64,000 nt of DNA from Oceanospirillum sanctuarii (GCF_002150805.1 NZ_MTBA01000004.1:744001-808000), one strand, 5' to 3'; positions 46,404-56,853 are shown, counted from the first letter of the stretch. Made by a program: numbers and translations. The notes: generated by a model not told the origin, from the sequence alone.

Positions 46404-48011
46404 CTAGGCAAAGTAGTCAACTAATCCTAAGCCGGATTGCGTCACCCCCCCTGCAATCGCACCTTGCTCAGAAGCAGCACCATCCGCTTCAGAATCACCC
46501 TGACCTCCGGATGAGCCTCCCGATGAAGCAAAAGCTTCTTCAGCGTTTTCTGACAGAGACTGATCAGACACATCTACCTGGCCGAGATTCACTCCAGCTC
46601 CCTCCATCATTTCACGAAGCCGGTTAACCTGTGCTTCCAGAGCCTCGCGAACACTTGGATTAGGACTATGGAACTGGATTGTCGTTGTATCACCAGAGAC
46701 ACGAACCCTGACTTCAAGACTCCCCAGATCCGGCGGGTCCAGCCTTATCTCTGCCGTCTGAATACCTTTGGAGCGCATCATCATGATTCGCTCGTTCAGC
46801 GCTTCAGTCGCTCCCGGCTGCCCCGGCAAGCCTCTTAAAACAGGCAACTGAGGCAAGTTCTGAGCTTGAGCATTTAGACCAGAGCGCTGAGCCAGCCCAT
46901 GAAGACCTTCAGCACTACCAACAGCAGCAGCCCCTGCACCAACACCCGCCGTACCTAACAAATTAGACCCAACACCTTCTTTAAGCATGATTCCAGCAAA
47001 GCCGGATGCTTTAGCTGACGGATCTGCTGTTTTCTGAGCCAATAACTGCTCAAATAAGCGATCCTTATCAAACCCTGCTTCAGAATCTTTTCCTGCACCT
47101 TGCTCCTGAAGGAGCTGAGAAACCAGATTACCCGCCTGCTGCGATGCATTTGCCTCAGCTTTAAGCACATCTGCAAAGCGAGGCGCTGAATCCTGCTGAA
47201 TACGGCTATTCATAGCTGCAGACAAACGGGCTGCTACATCAGCTTGAAGACCTAGATCCTTAAGCTGCGCACTTAAGTCAGAACCCGGCTTAATCGCCTG
47301 TTGTAATTGAGCGATCAGAGCCTCAGGATCATTCAGAAGCTGGTCGAATTTATCCGCTGAAAGAATATCGTTTTCTTCCATCAGTGCTTTTAGGTCATCA
47401 AGGGATATTCCCTGAGCTTTAAGCACCTGCTCCAGCTTCGCCAGAAAATCCTCACCACTTAAATCTTCGGATTTAAGCTCTTTAAGTAGCTGACCCTGAT
47501 CTTTCTCCGTCAAAGCGATTACGGAAGAATCACCTTCTACAGCTTCAGCTTGCTGCTCACCATCAACCGATACAACAGAGCCGGATTCAGAGCCAGGATC
47601 TTCACCTTTAGAGTTCGCATCCTGTTTAACGCCTTCATCACCAGCAACCGAGTTAACCTTGACATCATTTTGCTGTGATCTCTGACTTTCATTAACAGCA
47701 TCTTGATCAACGGAAGCCGTATCTCTGGCCGATACGTTATCTGGACGCTTGAGCTCTGCTTTCTGCGACTGCTCTGGAACTTCTTTGCCGTTTTGCGGAA
47801 CAGCCTTGCCCTTAGCCTCTGCATTATTCGCAGCTACATCCTGTTTGGCTAGTTTGTCATTCCCTGAGGCTTGAGCAACCGACGACGAAGCACTCTTTAA
47901 AGCGACATCAAACATAGCTTGGTTGGTGCTACTATTTTGATTGCGCTTGGGTGCAACCGAGCCGGAGGCGGGTAATAGGTCGAGAACTGTTTGTGACTGA
48001 CTGACACCCAT
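46404..48011 (-). CDS. fliK: Flagellar hook-length control protein FliK
   Basis: Secreted molecular ruler that measures the hook and flips FlhB. The 535-residue protein has a long polar, poorly ordered N-terminal part (NSKGEDPGSESGSVVS...) and a C-terminal Flg_hook domain with IQTAEIRLDPPDLGSLEVRVRVSGDTTTIQFHSPNPSVREALEAQVNRLREMMEGAGVNLGQVDVSD. It lies after fliJ as usual. A second FliK-like protein exists at 26607. Confidence 0.95.
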   Translation of the reverse strand: MGVSQSQTVLDLLPASGSVAPKRNQNSSTNQAMFDVALKSASSSVAQASGNDKLAKQDVAANNAEAKGKAVPQNGKEVPEQSQKAELKRPDNVSARDTASVDQDAVNESQRSQQNDVKVNSVAGDEGVKQDANSKGEDPGSESGSVVSVDGEQQAEAVEGDSSVIALTEKDQGQLLKELKSEDLSGEDFLAKLEQVLKAQGISLDDLKALMEENDILSADKFDQLLNDPEALIAQLQQAIKPGSDLSAQLKDLGLQADVAARLSAAMNSRIQQDSAPRFADVLKAEANASQQAGNLVSQLLQEQGAGKDSEAGFDKDRLFEQLLAQKTADPSAKASGFAGIMLKEGVGSNLLGTAGVGAGAAAVGSAEGLHGLAQRSGLNAQAQNLPQLPVLRGLPGQPGATEALNERIMMMRSKGIQTAEIRLDPPDLGSLEVRVRVSGDTTTIQFHSPNPSVREALEAQVNRLREMMEGAGVNLGQVDVSDQSLSENAEEAFASSGGSSGGQGDSEADGAASEQGAIAGGVTQSGLGLVDYFA

Positions 48012-48064
48012 ATTGAAACCTCTCTGTTTAGTCCTAGGCCTAGAGCAGCAAGGGTTATGCCAGA

Positions 48065-48520
48065 TTAATAATCAGAAGAAGAATTTCTTCTCAGGTAGGC
48101 TTGAGCGGCGAACTCGTCCAGTATTTTTTGCTCCTGCTTATCGGCCGCAAGAGCCTCCTGGTGTTCGGCTTTTTCAACCAAACTCTCGAACGCTTTTAAC
48201 TTTCCCCGGGTTTTAAACCAGTATTGCTGAACCTGATCAACTTGCTGTTCTAGTTCCGCAATATGCCCAACCTGTTGATTTGCAGCGTCGCTGAGTTTAT
48301 CCATAAAACCAAAATAAGTTCTCAGGGTTGCCCCATTGATCCCGGAACGACCGGTCTCAATGATCTTTTCATGATACTCAAGCTCATATTCGAGCAGCTG
48401 CTTACGCTTCAGCTCTTCGTTGGATATTTTAGTATTCAGATATCCGAGAGCATTAGCGGCATCCTGCTCTTTCTTTTCAGCCATCGCCATGATGTTTTTC
48501 AAACGCTGAGAACGCTTCAT
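48065..48520 (-). CDS. fliJ: Flagellar export chaperone FliJ
   Basis: Coiled-coil escort that links FliI to FlhA. The 151-residue protein is nearly all helical: MKRSQRLKNIMAMAEKKEQDAANALGYLNT at the start, and a long antiparallel coiled coil to ESLVEKAEHQEALAADKQEQKILDEFAAQ. It ends in RRNSSSDY. 10 bp after fliI. Confidence 0.95.
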   Translation of the reverse strand: MKRSQRLKNIMAMAEKKEQDAANALGYLNTKISNEELKRKQLLEYELEYHEKIIETGRSGINGATLRTYFGFMDKLSDAANQQVGHIAELEQQVDQVQQYWFKTRGKLKAFESLVEKAEHQEALAADKQEQKILDEFAAQAYLRRNSSSDY

Positions 48521-48530
48521 TAATCAGCCC

Positions 48531-49889
48531 TCACGACTGCTGCTGACCCGGGGTCTGGGGCACATTATTCAATGCCTGATACATTTGTTGATAACTGGAA
48601 ACAATATCAACATTTTCCCGCAAACTTTGCTGCAGGAACTGCTTAATACCCGGCATTAGCGCAATAGCCTGATCTACAGCCGGATCACTACCTGCGTTGT
48701 ATGCCCCAACCGTAATCAGATCTTTATTTTGCTGGTATAACGCATACAGCTGCTTGACCGAATAAGCCAGTTTAAGATGATCATCCGAAACAACCTGCGG
48801 CATTACACGACTGATAGAAGCCTCAACATCGATAGCCGGATAGTGCCCCTCTTCAGCCAAACGACGAGAAAGAACGATATGACCATCAAGAATAGCCCTG
48901 GTCGCATCGGCAATAGGGTCCTGTTGATCATCGCCTTCAGTCAATACGGTATAGAAAGCAGTAATTGAGCCTCCGGTCCCTTCATTACCATTACCGGCGC
49001 GCTCAACGAGTTGGGGAATCTTAGCAAATACAGAAGGTGGATAGCCTTTGGTGGCAGGGGGTTCACCCACAGCAAGGGCAATTTCACGCTGAGCCTGTGC
49101 GAATCGGGTCAAGGAATCCATCAGAAGCAAAACCTTCTTCCTCTGATCCCGAAAGTACTCAGCAATGCTTGTCGTTAACATCGCTGCACGCAAGCGCATG
49201 AGAGGCGCATCATCGGCAGGCGAAGCAACAACAACAGAACGCGCCATTCCTTCGTGCCCGAGAATCTCTTCGATAAACTCTTTTACTTCTCGTCCTCGCT
49301 CACCCACAAGGCCAACAACAATAATGTCGGCTTCGGTAAAACGAGTCATCATGCCAAGCAGCATACTTTTACCAACACCACTACCGGCGAAAAGTCCGAT
49401 ACGCTGCCCTTGCCCAACAGTAAAGAGAGAATTAATAGCTTTAATCCCAACATCCAATGTTTCTTTGATTGGCTTACGGGCAAGAGGGTTAATTATTTTT
49501 CCGTGAAGACTCGTAGTATCTTTTGCAGCAATAACCCCTTTACCATCCAAGGGTTCGCCAATACCGTTAAGCACCCGCCCTAGTAATTCCGGGCCAACCG
49601 GTATATTCAGCGCCTTATCATTCGGAATTACACGCCCACCAGATTTCAGACCTTCAGCAACACCTACCGGCATCAGAAAGGTTCTCTCAGAAGCAAAACC
49701 TACAACTTCTGCCTCAACAAAGCCACCATTGGCTGTCTCAACATTGCAATAACTGCCAACAGGCATATCACAGCCGACCGCTTCCAGCGTCAGGCCAACC
49801 ATTCTCACCAAACGGCCTTCGGTTCGAATACGAGGCTGCAATTTTTTTTCAGGCTTATAGAGACGAAGCCTTTGAGCCAAATTATCCAT
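48531..49889 (-). CDS. fliI: Flagellar export ATPase FliI
   Basis: F1-beta-like ATPase of the export apparatus. The 452-residue protein has Walker A GSGVGKS at residues 169-175 ([16 protein letters not shown]), Walker [18 protein letters not shown], and the catalytic GERGREV loop. Family length is complete. Between fliH and fliJ. Confidence 0.98.
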   Translation of the reverse strand: MDNLAQRLRLYKPEKKLQPRIRTEGRLVRMVGLTLEAVGCDMPVGSYCNVETANGGFVEAEVVGFASERTFLMPVGVAEGLKSGGRVIPNDKALNIPVGPELLGRVLNGIGEPLDGKGVIAAKDTTSLHGKIINPLARKPIKETLDVGIKAINSLFTVGQGQRIGLFAGSGVGKSMLLGMMTRFTEADIIVVGLVGERGREVKEFIEEILGHEGMARSVVVASPADDAPLMRLRAAMLTTSIAEYFRDQRKKVLLLMDSLTRFAQAQREIALAVGEPPATKGYPPSVFAKIPQLVERAGNGNEGTGGSITAFYTVLTEGDDQQDPIADATRAILDGHIVLSRRLAEEGHYPAIDVEASISRVMPQVVSDDHLKLAYSVKQLYALYQQNKDLITVGAYNAGSDPAVDQAIALMPGIKQFLQQSLRENVDIVSSYQQMYQALNNVPQTPGQQQS

Positions 49890-49905
49890 CTAGAATCTCT
49901 CGAAC

Positions 49906-50766
49906 TTAAGCCTGATCTACATTTTCCTCAGACACAGAGGAGCTATCAGAAACTTGGGCAGCAGATGCCGAAGCTGCAGCATAACGCTCGGCTACAACCT
50001 GCTGCAGTAAATCTTCGAGACGGGTTTCAACGGAACTATCAACCAGCGAACTCAGAGTTTCTACACGACATCCACCGCGGGCCACACCTTCATCAGCAAA
50101 TACCTGCCAAGGGTCAATTTGACGACTGGCCTGCTCTTGAGCCAACGAGTAATCATCAGGATTCACAAAGACGCGAATACGATCACTATTCCTTGGCAAA
50201 GCGGCAAGGGAGTCCTGAATGATCTGTGTAACGACAGAAGAATCGATACTTAATTCCTGACGAGTTACCAGGGTCACCAAGTGTGTCAAGAGGTCGTACA
50301 AAACGGCTTCGAGTTCTTCATGCTGAGCCGCAATCGGTTCATGCAAAAGAGCCAGGATACTGTTTAAACGTGAGAGAATATCGTTTACCTCACGCTCCCC
50401 CTGTTGCATACCATCTGCATACCCTTTCTCAGAACCTTCCTCGTAACCCTCAGCCTTTCCCTTGAGAAAACCATCTTCTCGGCCCTGTTCGAAGCCATCC
50501 AGACGCCCCTGTTCCATACCTTCTGTATAGGCGGCGTCATAGGCTTCTTTCCGAATCGCCTCGACCTCTTCAAGAGTTGGAAGATGAATCTCTTCTTCCA
50601 CCTCTTCTTCAGGCTGCTCTTCAGGGTCTACAATTTCATCTGAGATTTTGTCTCGCCCTAAACTACGAAGGGAGACGCCGGTTAAATCCGGCATCTCCCA
50701 ACGTTCAAAGGCTTCAATCTCTTCACTCGACCATAGATGTCGTTTATCCAGAGACATAGTATCCAC
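49906..50766 (-). CDS. fliH: Flagellar assembly protein FliH
   Basis: Stator-like regulator that binds FliI and anchors it to FliN. The 286-residue protein has an acidic N-terminal region (DKRHLWSSEEIEAFERWEMPDLTG), a helix with GxxxG repeats (EQGRLDGFEQGREDGFLKGKAEGYEEGSEKGYADGMQQGE, about 85-125), and a C-terminal FliI-binding domain. The GxxxG stretch is typical of FliH. Confidence 0.96.
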   Translation of the reverse strand: MDTMSLDKRHLWSSEEIEAFERWEMPDLTGVSLRSLGRDKISDEIVDPEEQPEEEVEEEIHLPTLEEVEAIRKEAYDAAYTEGMEQGRLDGFEQGREDGFLKGKAEGYEEGSEKGYADGMQQGEREVNDILSRLNSILALLHEPIAAQHEELEAVLYDLLTHLVTLVTRQELSIDSSVVTQIIQDSLAALPRNSDRIRVFVNPDDYSLAQEQASRQIDPWQVFADEGVARGGCRVETLSSLVDSSVETRLEDLLQQVVAERYAAASASAAQVSDSSSVSEENVDQA

Positions 50767-50795
50767 TCATATACTGACCAGCGACGGCCGAAGAT

Positions 50796-51806
50796 TTACA
50801 CCATCTGGTCGGCACCGCCGCCCAGAGTAATCTCACCATCCTCTGCCAAGCGACGCGCGATCGCCAGAATCTCTTTCTGAGACTGCTCAACCTCACTGAC
50901 ACGCACCGGACCTTTCGCCTCAAGGTCATCACGTAACAGCTCACTCGCACGCTTAGACATATTCTTGAATATTTTTTCCTGAACCCGTGTATCTGCACCT
51001 TTCAACGCAAGCACCAGACTATCAGGGTTAACCTCACGCAGCAGAATCTGAACGTCGCGATCATCCATATCGACAAGGTTATCGAATACAAACATGAGAT
51101 CTTCAATCTCTTCACCCAGCTGCTCATCAACCTCTTTAATGGCTTCCATGAGCTCACCCTCAAGGGCACTTTCAAGGTTGTTCATAATATTGGCAGCAAC
51201 TTTTACACCACCCATACTTGTAGTCTGGGTACCCGTACTACCGGAGAACTGCTTCTCAAGAATATCATTCAGCTCCTGAAGAGCCTGAGGCTGAACAGAT
51301 TCCAGCGACGCAACGCGAAGAATCACATCCAGACGTACTTTCGAGTCAAAGAAGGCAAGTACTTCTGCTGACTGATCCGAGTCCAGATAAGACAGAACAA
51401 TAGCCTGAATCTGAGGGTGTTCGTAACGGATAATATCTGCGATTGCACGAGGCTCCATCCACTTCAAGGTATCCAGACCCGTGGTATTACCGCCGAGAAG
51501 AATACGGTCAATCAGGCCATTCGCCTTATCTTCACCCAGCGCCTCAGTAAGCATGCGGCGAATATAACTATCCGCGCCAACACCAAGGCCTGTTACGTTA
51601 CCGGCAGAATCCAGAAAATCAGATAAAACCTCTTCAACCTGATCCTTGGATACATGCTGCATCTGCGACATAGCCATGCCCACCTTCTGAACCTCTTTAG
51701 GCCCCATATGACGAAGGATTTGCGCTGCATCAGACTCTCCAAGCGTCATCAGCAAAATTGCTGCACGCTGGATAGAGCTTAGGCTTTGATATTCATCATC
51801 ACTCAT
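50796..51806 (-). CDS. fliG: Flagellar motor switch protein FliG
   Basis: Torque-generating C-ring protein that contacts the stator and FliF. The 336 residues show the N-terminal LSSIQRAAILLMTLGESDAAQILRHMGPKEVQKVG, the middle domain (LKWMEPRAIADIIRYEHPQIQAIVLSYLD) and the C-terminal domain with the charged helix LEEIEDLMFVFDNLVDMDDRDVQILLREV, the torque helix. Starts 8 bp inside the fliF end. Confidence 0.98.
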   Translation of the reverse strand: MSDDEYQSLSSIQRAAILLMTLGESDAAQILRHMGPKEVQKVGMAMSQMQHVSKDQVEEVLSDFLDSAGNVTGLGVGADSYIRRMLTEALGEDKANGLIDRILLGGNTTGLDTLKWMEPRAIADIIRYEHPQIQAIVLSYLDSDQSAEVLAFFDSKVRLDVILRVASLESVQPQALQELNDILEKQFSGSTGTQTTSMGGVKVAANIMNNLESALEGELMEAIKEVDEQLGEEIEDLMFVFDNLVDMDDRDVQILLREVNPDSLVLALKGADTRVQEKIFKNMSKRASELLRDDLEAKGPVRVSEVEQSQKEILAIARRLAEDGEITLGGGADQMV

Positions 51807-53535
51807 CGGAGATCACCCACTGCCTTACAACCTGCGCCACACGCCCCGGATCTTCAGCAATCATTGCACGAATAGCATTCAATTGACGTTCATAAGCCTC
51901 ATTCGGGCCAGCGAGTAGAGGATCATCAGCTGCCGACAGAGTAACCTGGTCATCTCCCAAATCCTCAAGAGGAGTCAACATCTCATCCTCAGCATCAGCC
52001 CCATCGTTGGCATCGCGTGCTGTAGCAAGGCTCCGAAGAATAGGCCGCAGCACACCAAAAATCAGAATAAGAACAAACAAACCAGCAAGAACCTGCTTTG
52101 CAATTTCCCAGAACCAAGGCTCTTGATAGAACGGCAGTTTCTCAATTAGGTCGCCACCACCATCAGCAAAAGGGGAGTTGACGACATTAACACTATCGCC
52201 CCGCAACGCATTGAAGCCCACAGCGTCACGAACCAGCACCTCCAATCTCTTAAGCTCATTCTCATCCCAAGCACGACGCACCACATCGCCACTGGAAGGA
52301 TCACGAATAATAATATCGTCAACTACAACAGCAACCGTCAGACGATCAACACGTCCTAGATTATTACGGGAATAACTTACTGTACGGTCAAGTTCAAAGT
52401 TTCGGGTTGCCTGTTTACGGCTATTTACTGACTGAGTATTAATAGGATTGCCGTTTTCATCCACCGTTTGCTCTGGCACATCGGTAGGAGTCGGAGGCTG
52501 ATTAGACAGGGCCCCGGGAATACCTCCCTGGCTCATATCACCAATACGCTGTTCATTGAGCACCTGCTCACTACGAAGGGCTGGCAAGTCAGGGTTATAA
52601 ATTTCTTCGGTTTGCTCTGTTTGAGTAAAGTCGACTTCAGCAGAAACAGCAGCCTGATAACGACCAGGACCAAGAACAGGCTCAAGAATGCTCCGGACTC
52701 GCTCAGTAAGTACTCGCTCAAGTTTTCGGGAGTATTCAAACTGACGCTGAATCTGCTTATCAGACTCTTTCGCTTCTGATTGAGATAAGAGACGTCCACG
52801 CTGATCAACAATCGTAACGTCTTTTGGGTCTAGCTCTGCGACGCTGGTTGCCACTAGATTGACAATAGCATTAGCCTGACTAGCGTCCAAAGCGGCACCG
52901 CTATGAAGATTCAAAAAAACGGAAGCTGATGGCTTACGATAGTCACGAACAAACACCGACTGCTTAGGCATCGCCAAGTGAACACGAGCACCACGAACAG
53001 GTTGTAAACTGGAAATAGTTCTCGCAAGCTCACCTTCGATACTGCGTCGGTAACGTGCAGACTCCATAAACTGGCTGGTGCCCAGCCCCTGCTCCTGATC
53101 AAGAAGCTCATAGCCGACAGTATTAGAACGGGCAACATCGGAAGCCGCAATTTTCATACGAGCTTCGTAAATCCGATCGGACAAAACAAGAAGTGCGCCA
53201 GACTTAGGATCAACCTTGTAGCTAATCCCATTTCGCTCAAGAATTTCAACTACAGCTGGAGAATCATACTCACCGATACTGCTTAACAGAGGCCGATAAT
53301 CTTCTTCCTGAGACCACAATACAATCGCAAAGCCTATAGCAATACTTGCAGCAAACCCAGCAAGAAGACCGAGCTGACGCATCATATCCAGATTGTTAAA
53401 CCCGTCCATAACACCAGTAAAACCACCGCGACCTTTAGACGGGTCTGATGTCACTTGCGGCTCTGCAGTCTGGCTTGGTGCTGTTGTTGAAGTATCTGCT
53501 ACTTCATTGCTCGCATCAGCAGAAGGGTTATCCAT
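51799..53535 (-). CDS. fliF: Flagellar MS-ring protein FliF
   Basis: Forms the MS ring of the basal body. The 578-residue product has two membrane helices (LGLLAGFAASIAIGFAIVLWSQ near 55-75 and VLAGLFVLILIFGVLRPILRSL near 460-480) and a large periplasmic ring-building part (EARMKIAASDVARSNTVGYELLDQEQGLGTSQFMESARYRRSIEGELARTI). The cytoplasmic tail binds FliG. It precedes fliG with overlapping ends. Confidence 0.98.
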   Translation of the reverse strand: MDNPSADASNEVADTSTTAPSQTAEPQVTSDPSKGRGGFTGVMDGFNNLDMMRQLGLLAGFAASIAIGFAIVLWSQEEDYRPLLSSIGEYDSPAVVEILERNGISYKVDPKSGALLVLSDRIYEARMKIAASDVARSNTVGYELLDQEQGLGTSQFMESARYRRSIEGELARTISSLQPVRGARVHLAMPKQSVFVRDYRKPSASVFLNLHSGAALDASQANAIVNLVATSVAELDPKDVTIVDQRGRLLSQSEAKESDKQIQRQFEYSRKLERVLTERVRSILEPVLGPGRYQAAVSAEVDFTQTEQTEEIYNPDLPALRSEQVLNEQRIGDMSQGGIPGALSNQPPTPTDVPEQTVDENGNPINTQSVNSRKQATRNFELDRTVSYSRNNLGRVDRLTVAVVVDDIIIRDPSSGDVVRRAWDENELKRLEVLVRDAVGFNALRGDSVNVVNSPFADGGGDLIEKLPFYQEPWFWEIAKQVLAGLFVLILIFGVLRPILRSLATARDANDGADAEDEMLTPLEDLGDDQVTLSAADDPLLAGPNEAYERQLNAIRAMIAEDPGRVAQVVRQWVISDE

Positions 53536-53590
53536 GCATCAAGTTCCTAAATCCAGATGTGTACAGGTCAGATATATCGCTACCAATCAA

Positions 53591-53947
53591 TTAAACAGGC
53601 ATACGCATAATTTCCTGGTACGCAGATACCAGCTTATTTCGAACTTGGCTCATCGCCTCAAAAGCAACTGTCGATTTTTGCGATGCAATCATTACCTGAG
53701 TAATGTCCACTTCAGGATCACCCATTTCATAGGATTCACGAAGTGCACTTGCTGTTTTTTGAGTTTCATTAACCTTGTCAATAGCAGCCTTCAACATCTC
53801 CGAGAAGTCAGGCGCATCAGCAGGCTTTGCACCGTCAACTGCACCAGCAGGCTTAACTGAAGGAGCAACACGGCTTGCCTGATGGATTTCAGACTGCATA
53901 GATCGAATCTGATCCAGCACACCTGATATATCAGCTCTATCAACCAT
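53591..53947 (-). CDS. fliE: Flagellar hook-basal body complex protein FliE
   Basis: Joins the MS ring to the rod; the first exported rod part. The 118-residue protein ends with the conserved ETQKTASALRESYEMGDPEVDITQVMIASQKSTVAFEAMSQVRNKLVSAYQEIMRMPV. First gene of the fliEFGHIJK run, 79 bp downstream of fleR; no clear sigma-54 promoter was found there. Confidence 0.97.
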   Translation of the reverse strand: MVDRADISGVLDQIRSMQSEIHQASRVAPSVKPAGAVDGAKPADAPDFSEMLKAAIDKVNETQKTASALRESYEMGDPEVDITQVMIASQKSTVAFEAMSQVRNKLVSAYQEIMRMPV

Positions 53948-54026
53948 GACTCACCTCATTACTCATAATTATAAACGACAATCTATTAATTCTATATCGG
54001 ACTACACATCCATTGCCAGCCCAGTG

Positions 54027-55433
54027 CTATGCAATTTCAATTTCCCTTTCAACATCTATGCCATTGTCACGCATCTTTGCCATTTTATAACGTAACGTTC
54101 GAGGGCTAATCCCTAATTTCTCAGCAGCCCTGTTCTTTCTTCCGCGGCACTCTTTGAGAACAGCAATAATCATCTGAAACTCTTTCACCTGAAGATCATC
54201 ACCAAGGGTACCCGTGACACCAGCAGCTTCAGGATTAGCACTAAAACCAGCAGGCTCTGAGGCAGCAGCAACTTCAGAATCTAGGCAAATATTGTCCGCA
54301 ACCGCTGCAGGCTCTATGCAAAGATCTGCCGCTTCAACGATTGCCCCCATCTGAAGAATGAGCGCTCTTTGCACCACATTCTCCAGCTCACGAACATTAC
54401 CTGGCCAAGAATAACTTTCCAGAGCCTGCTTCGCATCTAACGCTAAGGAGACAGCTGATCGGTTCATTTTTAAGGCATGCTTAGCAAATAACTTTTCTGC
54501 CAAAGGAACAATATCCCCTACACGCTCGCGAAGTGGAGCCAAGGTCACTGGAAACACATTTAAACGATAGTACAAATCCTCACGAAAACGCCCTTCTGAA
54601 ATGTATTCGCGCATGTTTCTGTTCGTGGTCGCGATAACACGAACATCAAGCTTAATAATTTTTCGACCACCAACACGCTCAACTTCCTGCTCCTGCAATA
54701 CACGCAGTAACTTGGACTGAAGATCAATAGCCATTTCAGAAATTTCATCAAGCAACAAGGTCCCACCGTTTGCTTGCTCAAACTTACCCGGAGCACTCGA
54801 ATGAGCTCCTGTAAAAGCACCCTTTTCATGACCAAAAAGCGTTGCCTCGAGCATCGTCTCAGGAATAGCAGCACAATTGATTGCTACAAATGGTTTGTCA
54901 GCACGCTGTGAGTGCCGATGTATATATTGAGCAATAACTTCCTTACCAGAACCGCTTTCACCAGCAATCAGCACTGTTGAATCAGTGACAGCCACTCGTT
55001 TCGCTAATGCAAAAGCATGACGGCTTTTTTCACTAACCATAATTGGTTCATCAGACTGAAGCACACCAACGCTTTGGCAGTATTTATCAACTAACTCAAC
55101 CAACTTTTCCGGTTCAAAGGGCTTAACCAGGTAATCAACAGCCCCCTGCCTCATCGCATCAACAGCATTGGAAATCGAACCATACGCAGTAATTAGAAGA
55201 AAGCTTAGACCCGGATATTTTACAGCAACATGCTCTAACAACTGATGTCCATCGATACCAGGCATATTGACATCTGAAACCACCATATCGAAGCTTTCCT
55301 GAGCCAACCTGACTATGGCAGACTCACCACAATCTGCATCTTTTACGTCATAACCTGCGAGCTCGAGAGTATCGACCAAGGCCTCTCTCAGGTCAGCATC
55401 ATCTTCAACTACAAGTAGCTTTCCTTTATGCAT
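54027..55433 (-). CDS. fleR: Flagellar sigma-54 response regulator FleR (FlrC)
   Basis: Activates class III flagellar operons with RpoN. The 468-residue protein has a receiver domain (Asp54 in VVSDVNMPG), an AAA+ domain with Walker A GESGSGKEVIAQYIH and the sigma-54 contact motif GAFTGA, an arginine-finger region, and a Fis-type HTH at the C-terminus (AAEKLGISPRTLRYKMAKMRDNGIDV). Stop-to-start distance from fleS is 5 bp. Confidence 0.96.
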   Translation of the reverse strand: MHKGKLLVVEDDADLREALVDTLELAGYDVKDADCGESAIVRLAQESFDMVVSDVNMPGIDGHQLLEHVAVKYPGLSFLLITAYGSISNAVDAMRQGAVDYLVKPFEPEKLVELVDKYCQSVGVLQSDEPIMVSEKSRHAFALAKRVAVTDSTVLIAGESGSGKEVIAQYIHRHSQRADKPFVAINCAAIPETMLEATLFGHEKGAFTGAHSSAPGKFEQANGGTLLLDEISEMAIDLQSKLLRVLQEQEVERVGGRKIIKLDVRVIATTNRNMREYISEGRFREDLYYRLNVFPVTLAPLRERVGDIVPLAEKLFAKHALKMNRSAVSLALDAKQALESYSWPGNVRELENVVQRALILQMGAIVEAADLCIEPAAVADNICLDSEVAAASEPAGFSANPEAAGVTGTLGDDLQVKEFQMIIAVLKECRGRKNRAAEKLGISPRTLRYKMAKMRDNGIDVEREIEIA

Positions 55434-55438
55434 AACGA

Positions 55439-56581
55439 CTATCCGCCAACTCCAATTACCGGTAACGATATTACAAATGAAACACCTTCGCCCAGAACAG
55501 AATCAACGCTCAACTTACCCTTATGGGCGCTAACAACAGACTGGACAATAGCTAAGCCTAAGCCAGTACCCTGACTTTTGGTAGTAAAAAAGGGTTCAAG
55601 GATTTTTTCAAGCTGATCAGCCGGAATGCCAGGACCATTATCACAAACTGTAATCTGCAATATACCATTCGCCTCAAAAGCAAAACCAACATCTACTTTT
55701 TCAGCCCCAGCCTGAACGGCATTATTCACAAGATTAAGAATCGCACCAGACAAAGACTCCTGATGCCCAAGCAGTGTGCCACTAGCATCACAACTAACAA
55801 GAACATCCGTACTACTTGACATTGAAATACTCTCTGACTCAGTCAGAACTGAATCAGCTAAAGAGGCAACTGAAAAAGGCTCTGCAACCGTACTCCCACC
55901 ACGCGCAAACTGGAGCATATCACCGATCTGCTGCTCCAGATTCTGCAAACGATCTACAAGCTTAGAAGAGAACTTCAGGCGCTTATCTTCGGGCAGCTCG
56001 CCCGACTGAAGATGGCCGGCATACAGCATCGCAGCCGATAATGGTGTCCGGATCTGATGCGCCAGAGAAGCTACCATCTGCCCCATTTCAGTCAGACGCT
56101 CCCCTCTGCTAACCTGCTCCTGAAGCCTCCGTGTCTCGGTCATATCATTGATAACAATCATCTGACCAGGCTCTTTTTCTAGGGAACGAGTCGATATAGA
56201 AACAAGACGCCCATCCTTCAGTGATATCTCATAGCCATCCCCCTGACGCGGGGCAAAACAGCGCTCAATGACATCAATCCATGTATCACCAATTAAATCG
56301 CCGCCCAGGAGATCGCAAGCAGTTGGATTTGCACTACTTACAAAACCACTACCATCAATGACAACCACACCTACAGGTAACAAAAAAAGCAGATGTTCAA
56401 GCTTTTCAGCCACCTGCTGCTTTTTGGTTAACTCTTCCGAACGCTGCCGCTTAGCCTCTTCAAGCTCGGATGTCAAAGAGACAATCTTTGACTGAAGCTG
56501 GTCATAAGAACTCGTCAGCTGCTTGGATAAAGCAGAAAATTCAAGAAAAGCAGCTTGTAACTCTTCTGCAGAGGCACTCAT
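55439..56581 (-). CDS. fleS: Flagellar sensor histidine kinase FleS (FlrB)
   Basis: Soluble-type sensor kinase that phosphorylates FleR. The 380-residue protein has an N-terminal coiled coil (1-60), a PAS domain (VGVVVIDGSGFVSSANPTACDLLGG, about 68-150), a HisKA domain with His175 in ASLAHQIRTPLSAAMLY and a HATPase domain (NLVNNAVQAGAE, CDNGPGIPADQL, TGLGLAIVQSVV). No membrane segment. It overlaps the upstream FliT-like gene by 4 bp. Confidence 0.95.
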   Translation of the reverse strand: MSASAEELQAAFLEFSALSKQLTSSYDQLQSKIVSLTSELEEAKRQRSEELTKKQQVAEKLEHLLFLLPVGVVVIDGSGFVSSANPTACDLLGGDLIGDTWIDVIERCFAPRQGDGYEISLKDGRLVSISTRSLEKEPGQMIVINDMTETRRLQEQVSRGERLTEMGQMVASLAHQIRTPLSAAMLYAGHLQSGELPEDKRLKFSSKLVDRLQNLEQQIGDMLQFARGGSTVAEPFSVASLADSVLTESESISMSSSTDVLVSCDASGTLLGHQESLSGAILNLVNNAVQAGAEKVDVGFAFEANGILQITVCDNGPGIPADQLEKILEPFFTTKSQGTGLGLAIVQSVVSAHKGKLSVDSVLGEGVSFVISLPVIGVGG

Positions 56582-56853
56582 ACCCCCCCCTTGTATGCCC
56601 TAATCCCAGCCTGGGCCCTAAAAACCCCTCTCATCTTATCACGCCTTTCATCTCGAACCTGATTCAGTCTAAGATACAGCTGCTTGAGACCGTCAAGCAT
56701 CTGACTTAGCATAACATTGTCTGCATTACCTGATTCACAAAGAGATTTTGTTTCTTTATCCAACTCATCAGCTAATTGCTCAAGTTCTTCAAAGCTTTCA
56801 CTCTTGAGAGCAGACTGAAAAAGATCCATATACGTATCAACAGGGCTATTCAT
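56578..56853 (-). CDS. FliT-like small flagellar protein upstream of fleS
   Basis: A 91-residue, highly charged helical protein (MNSPVDTYMDLFQSALKSES...). Its end, LYLRLNQVRDERRDKMRGVFRAQAGIRAYK, resembles the tail of FliT/FliS' chaperones and of the incomplete protein at the right edge (63860-64000). The ATG at 56853 is preferred; an upstream GTG at 56910 would add 19 unlike residues. The stop overlaps the fleS start (ATGA), so it is coupled to the kinase. Chaperone function is inferred from the similarity. Confidence 0.6.
   Translation of the reverse strand: MNSPVDTYMDLFQSALKSESFEELEQLADELDKETKSLCESGNADNVMLSQMLDGLKQLYLRLNQVRDERRDKMRGVFRAQAGIRAYKGGV

Noticed and set aside
53948-54026. Sigma-54 promoter before fliE
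   Set aside because: TAGCAC-N5-TGGCA lacks the near-invariant GG at -24; spacing alone does not support the call. Gaps before flhA and fliL also gave no convincing match.
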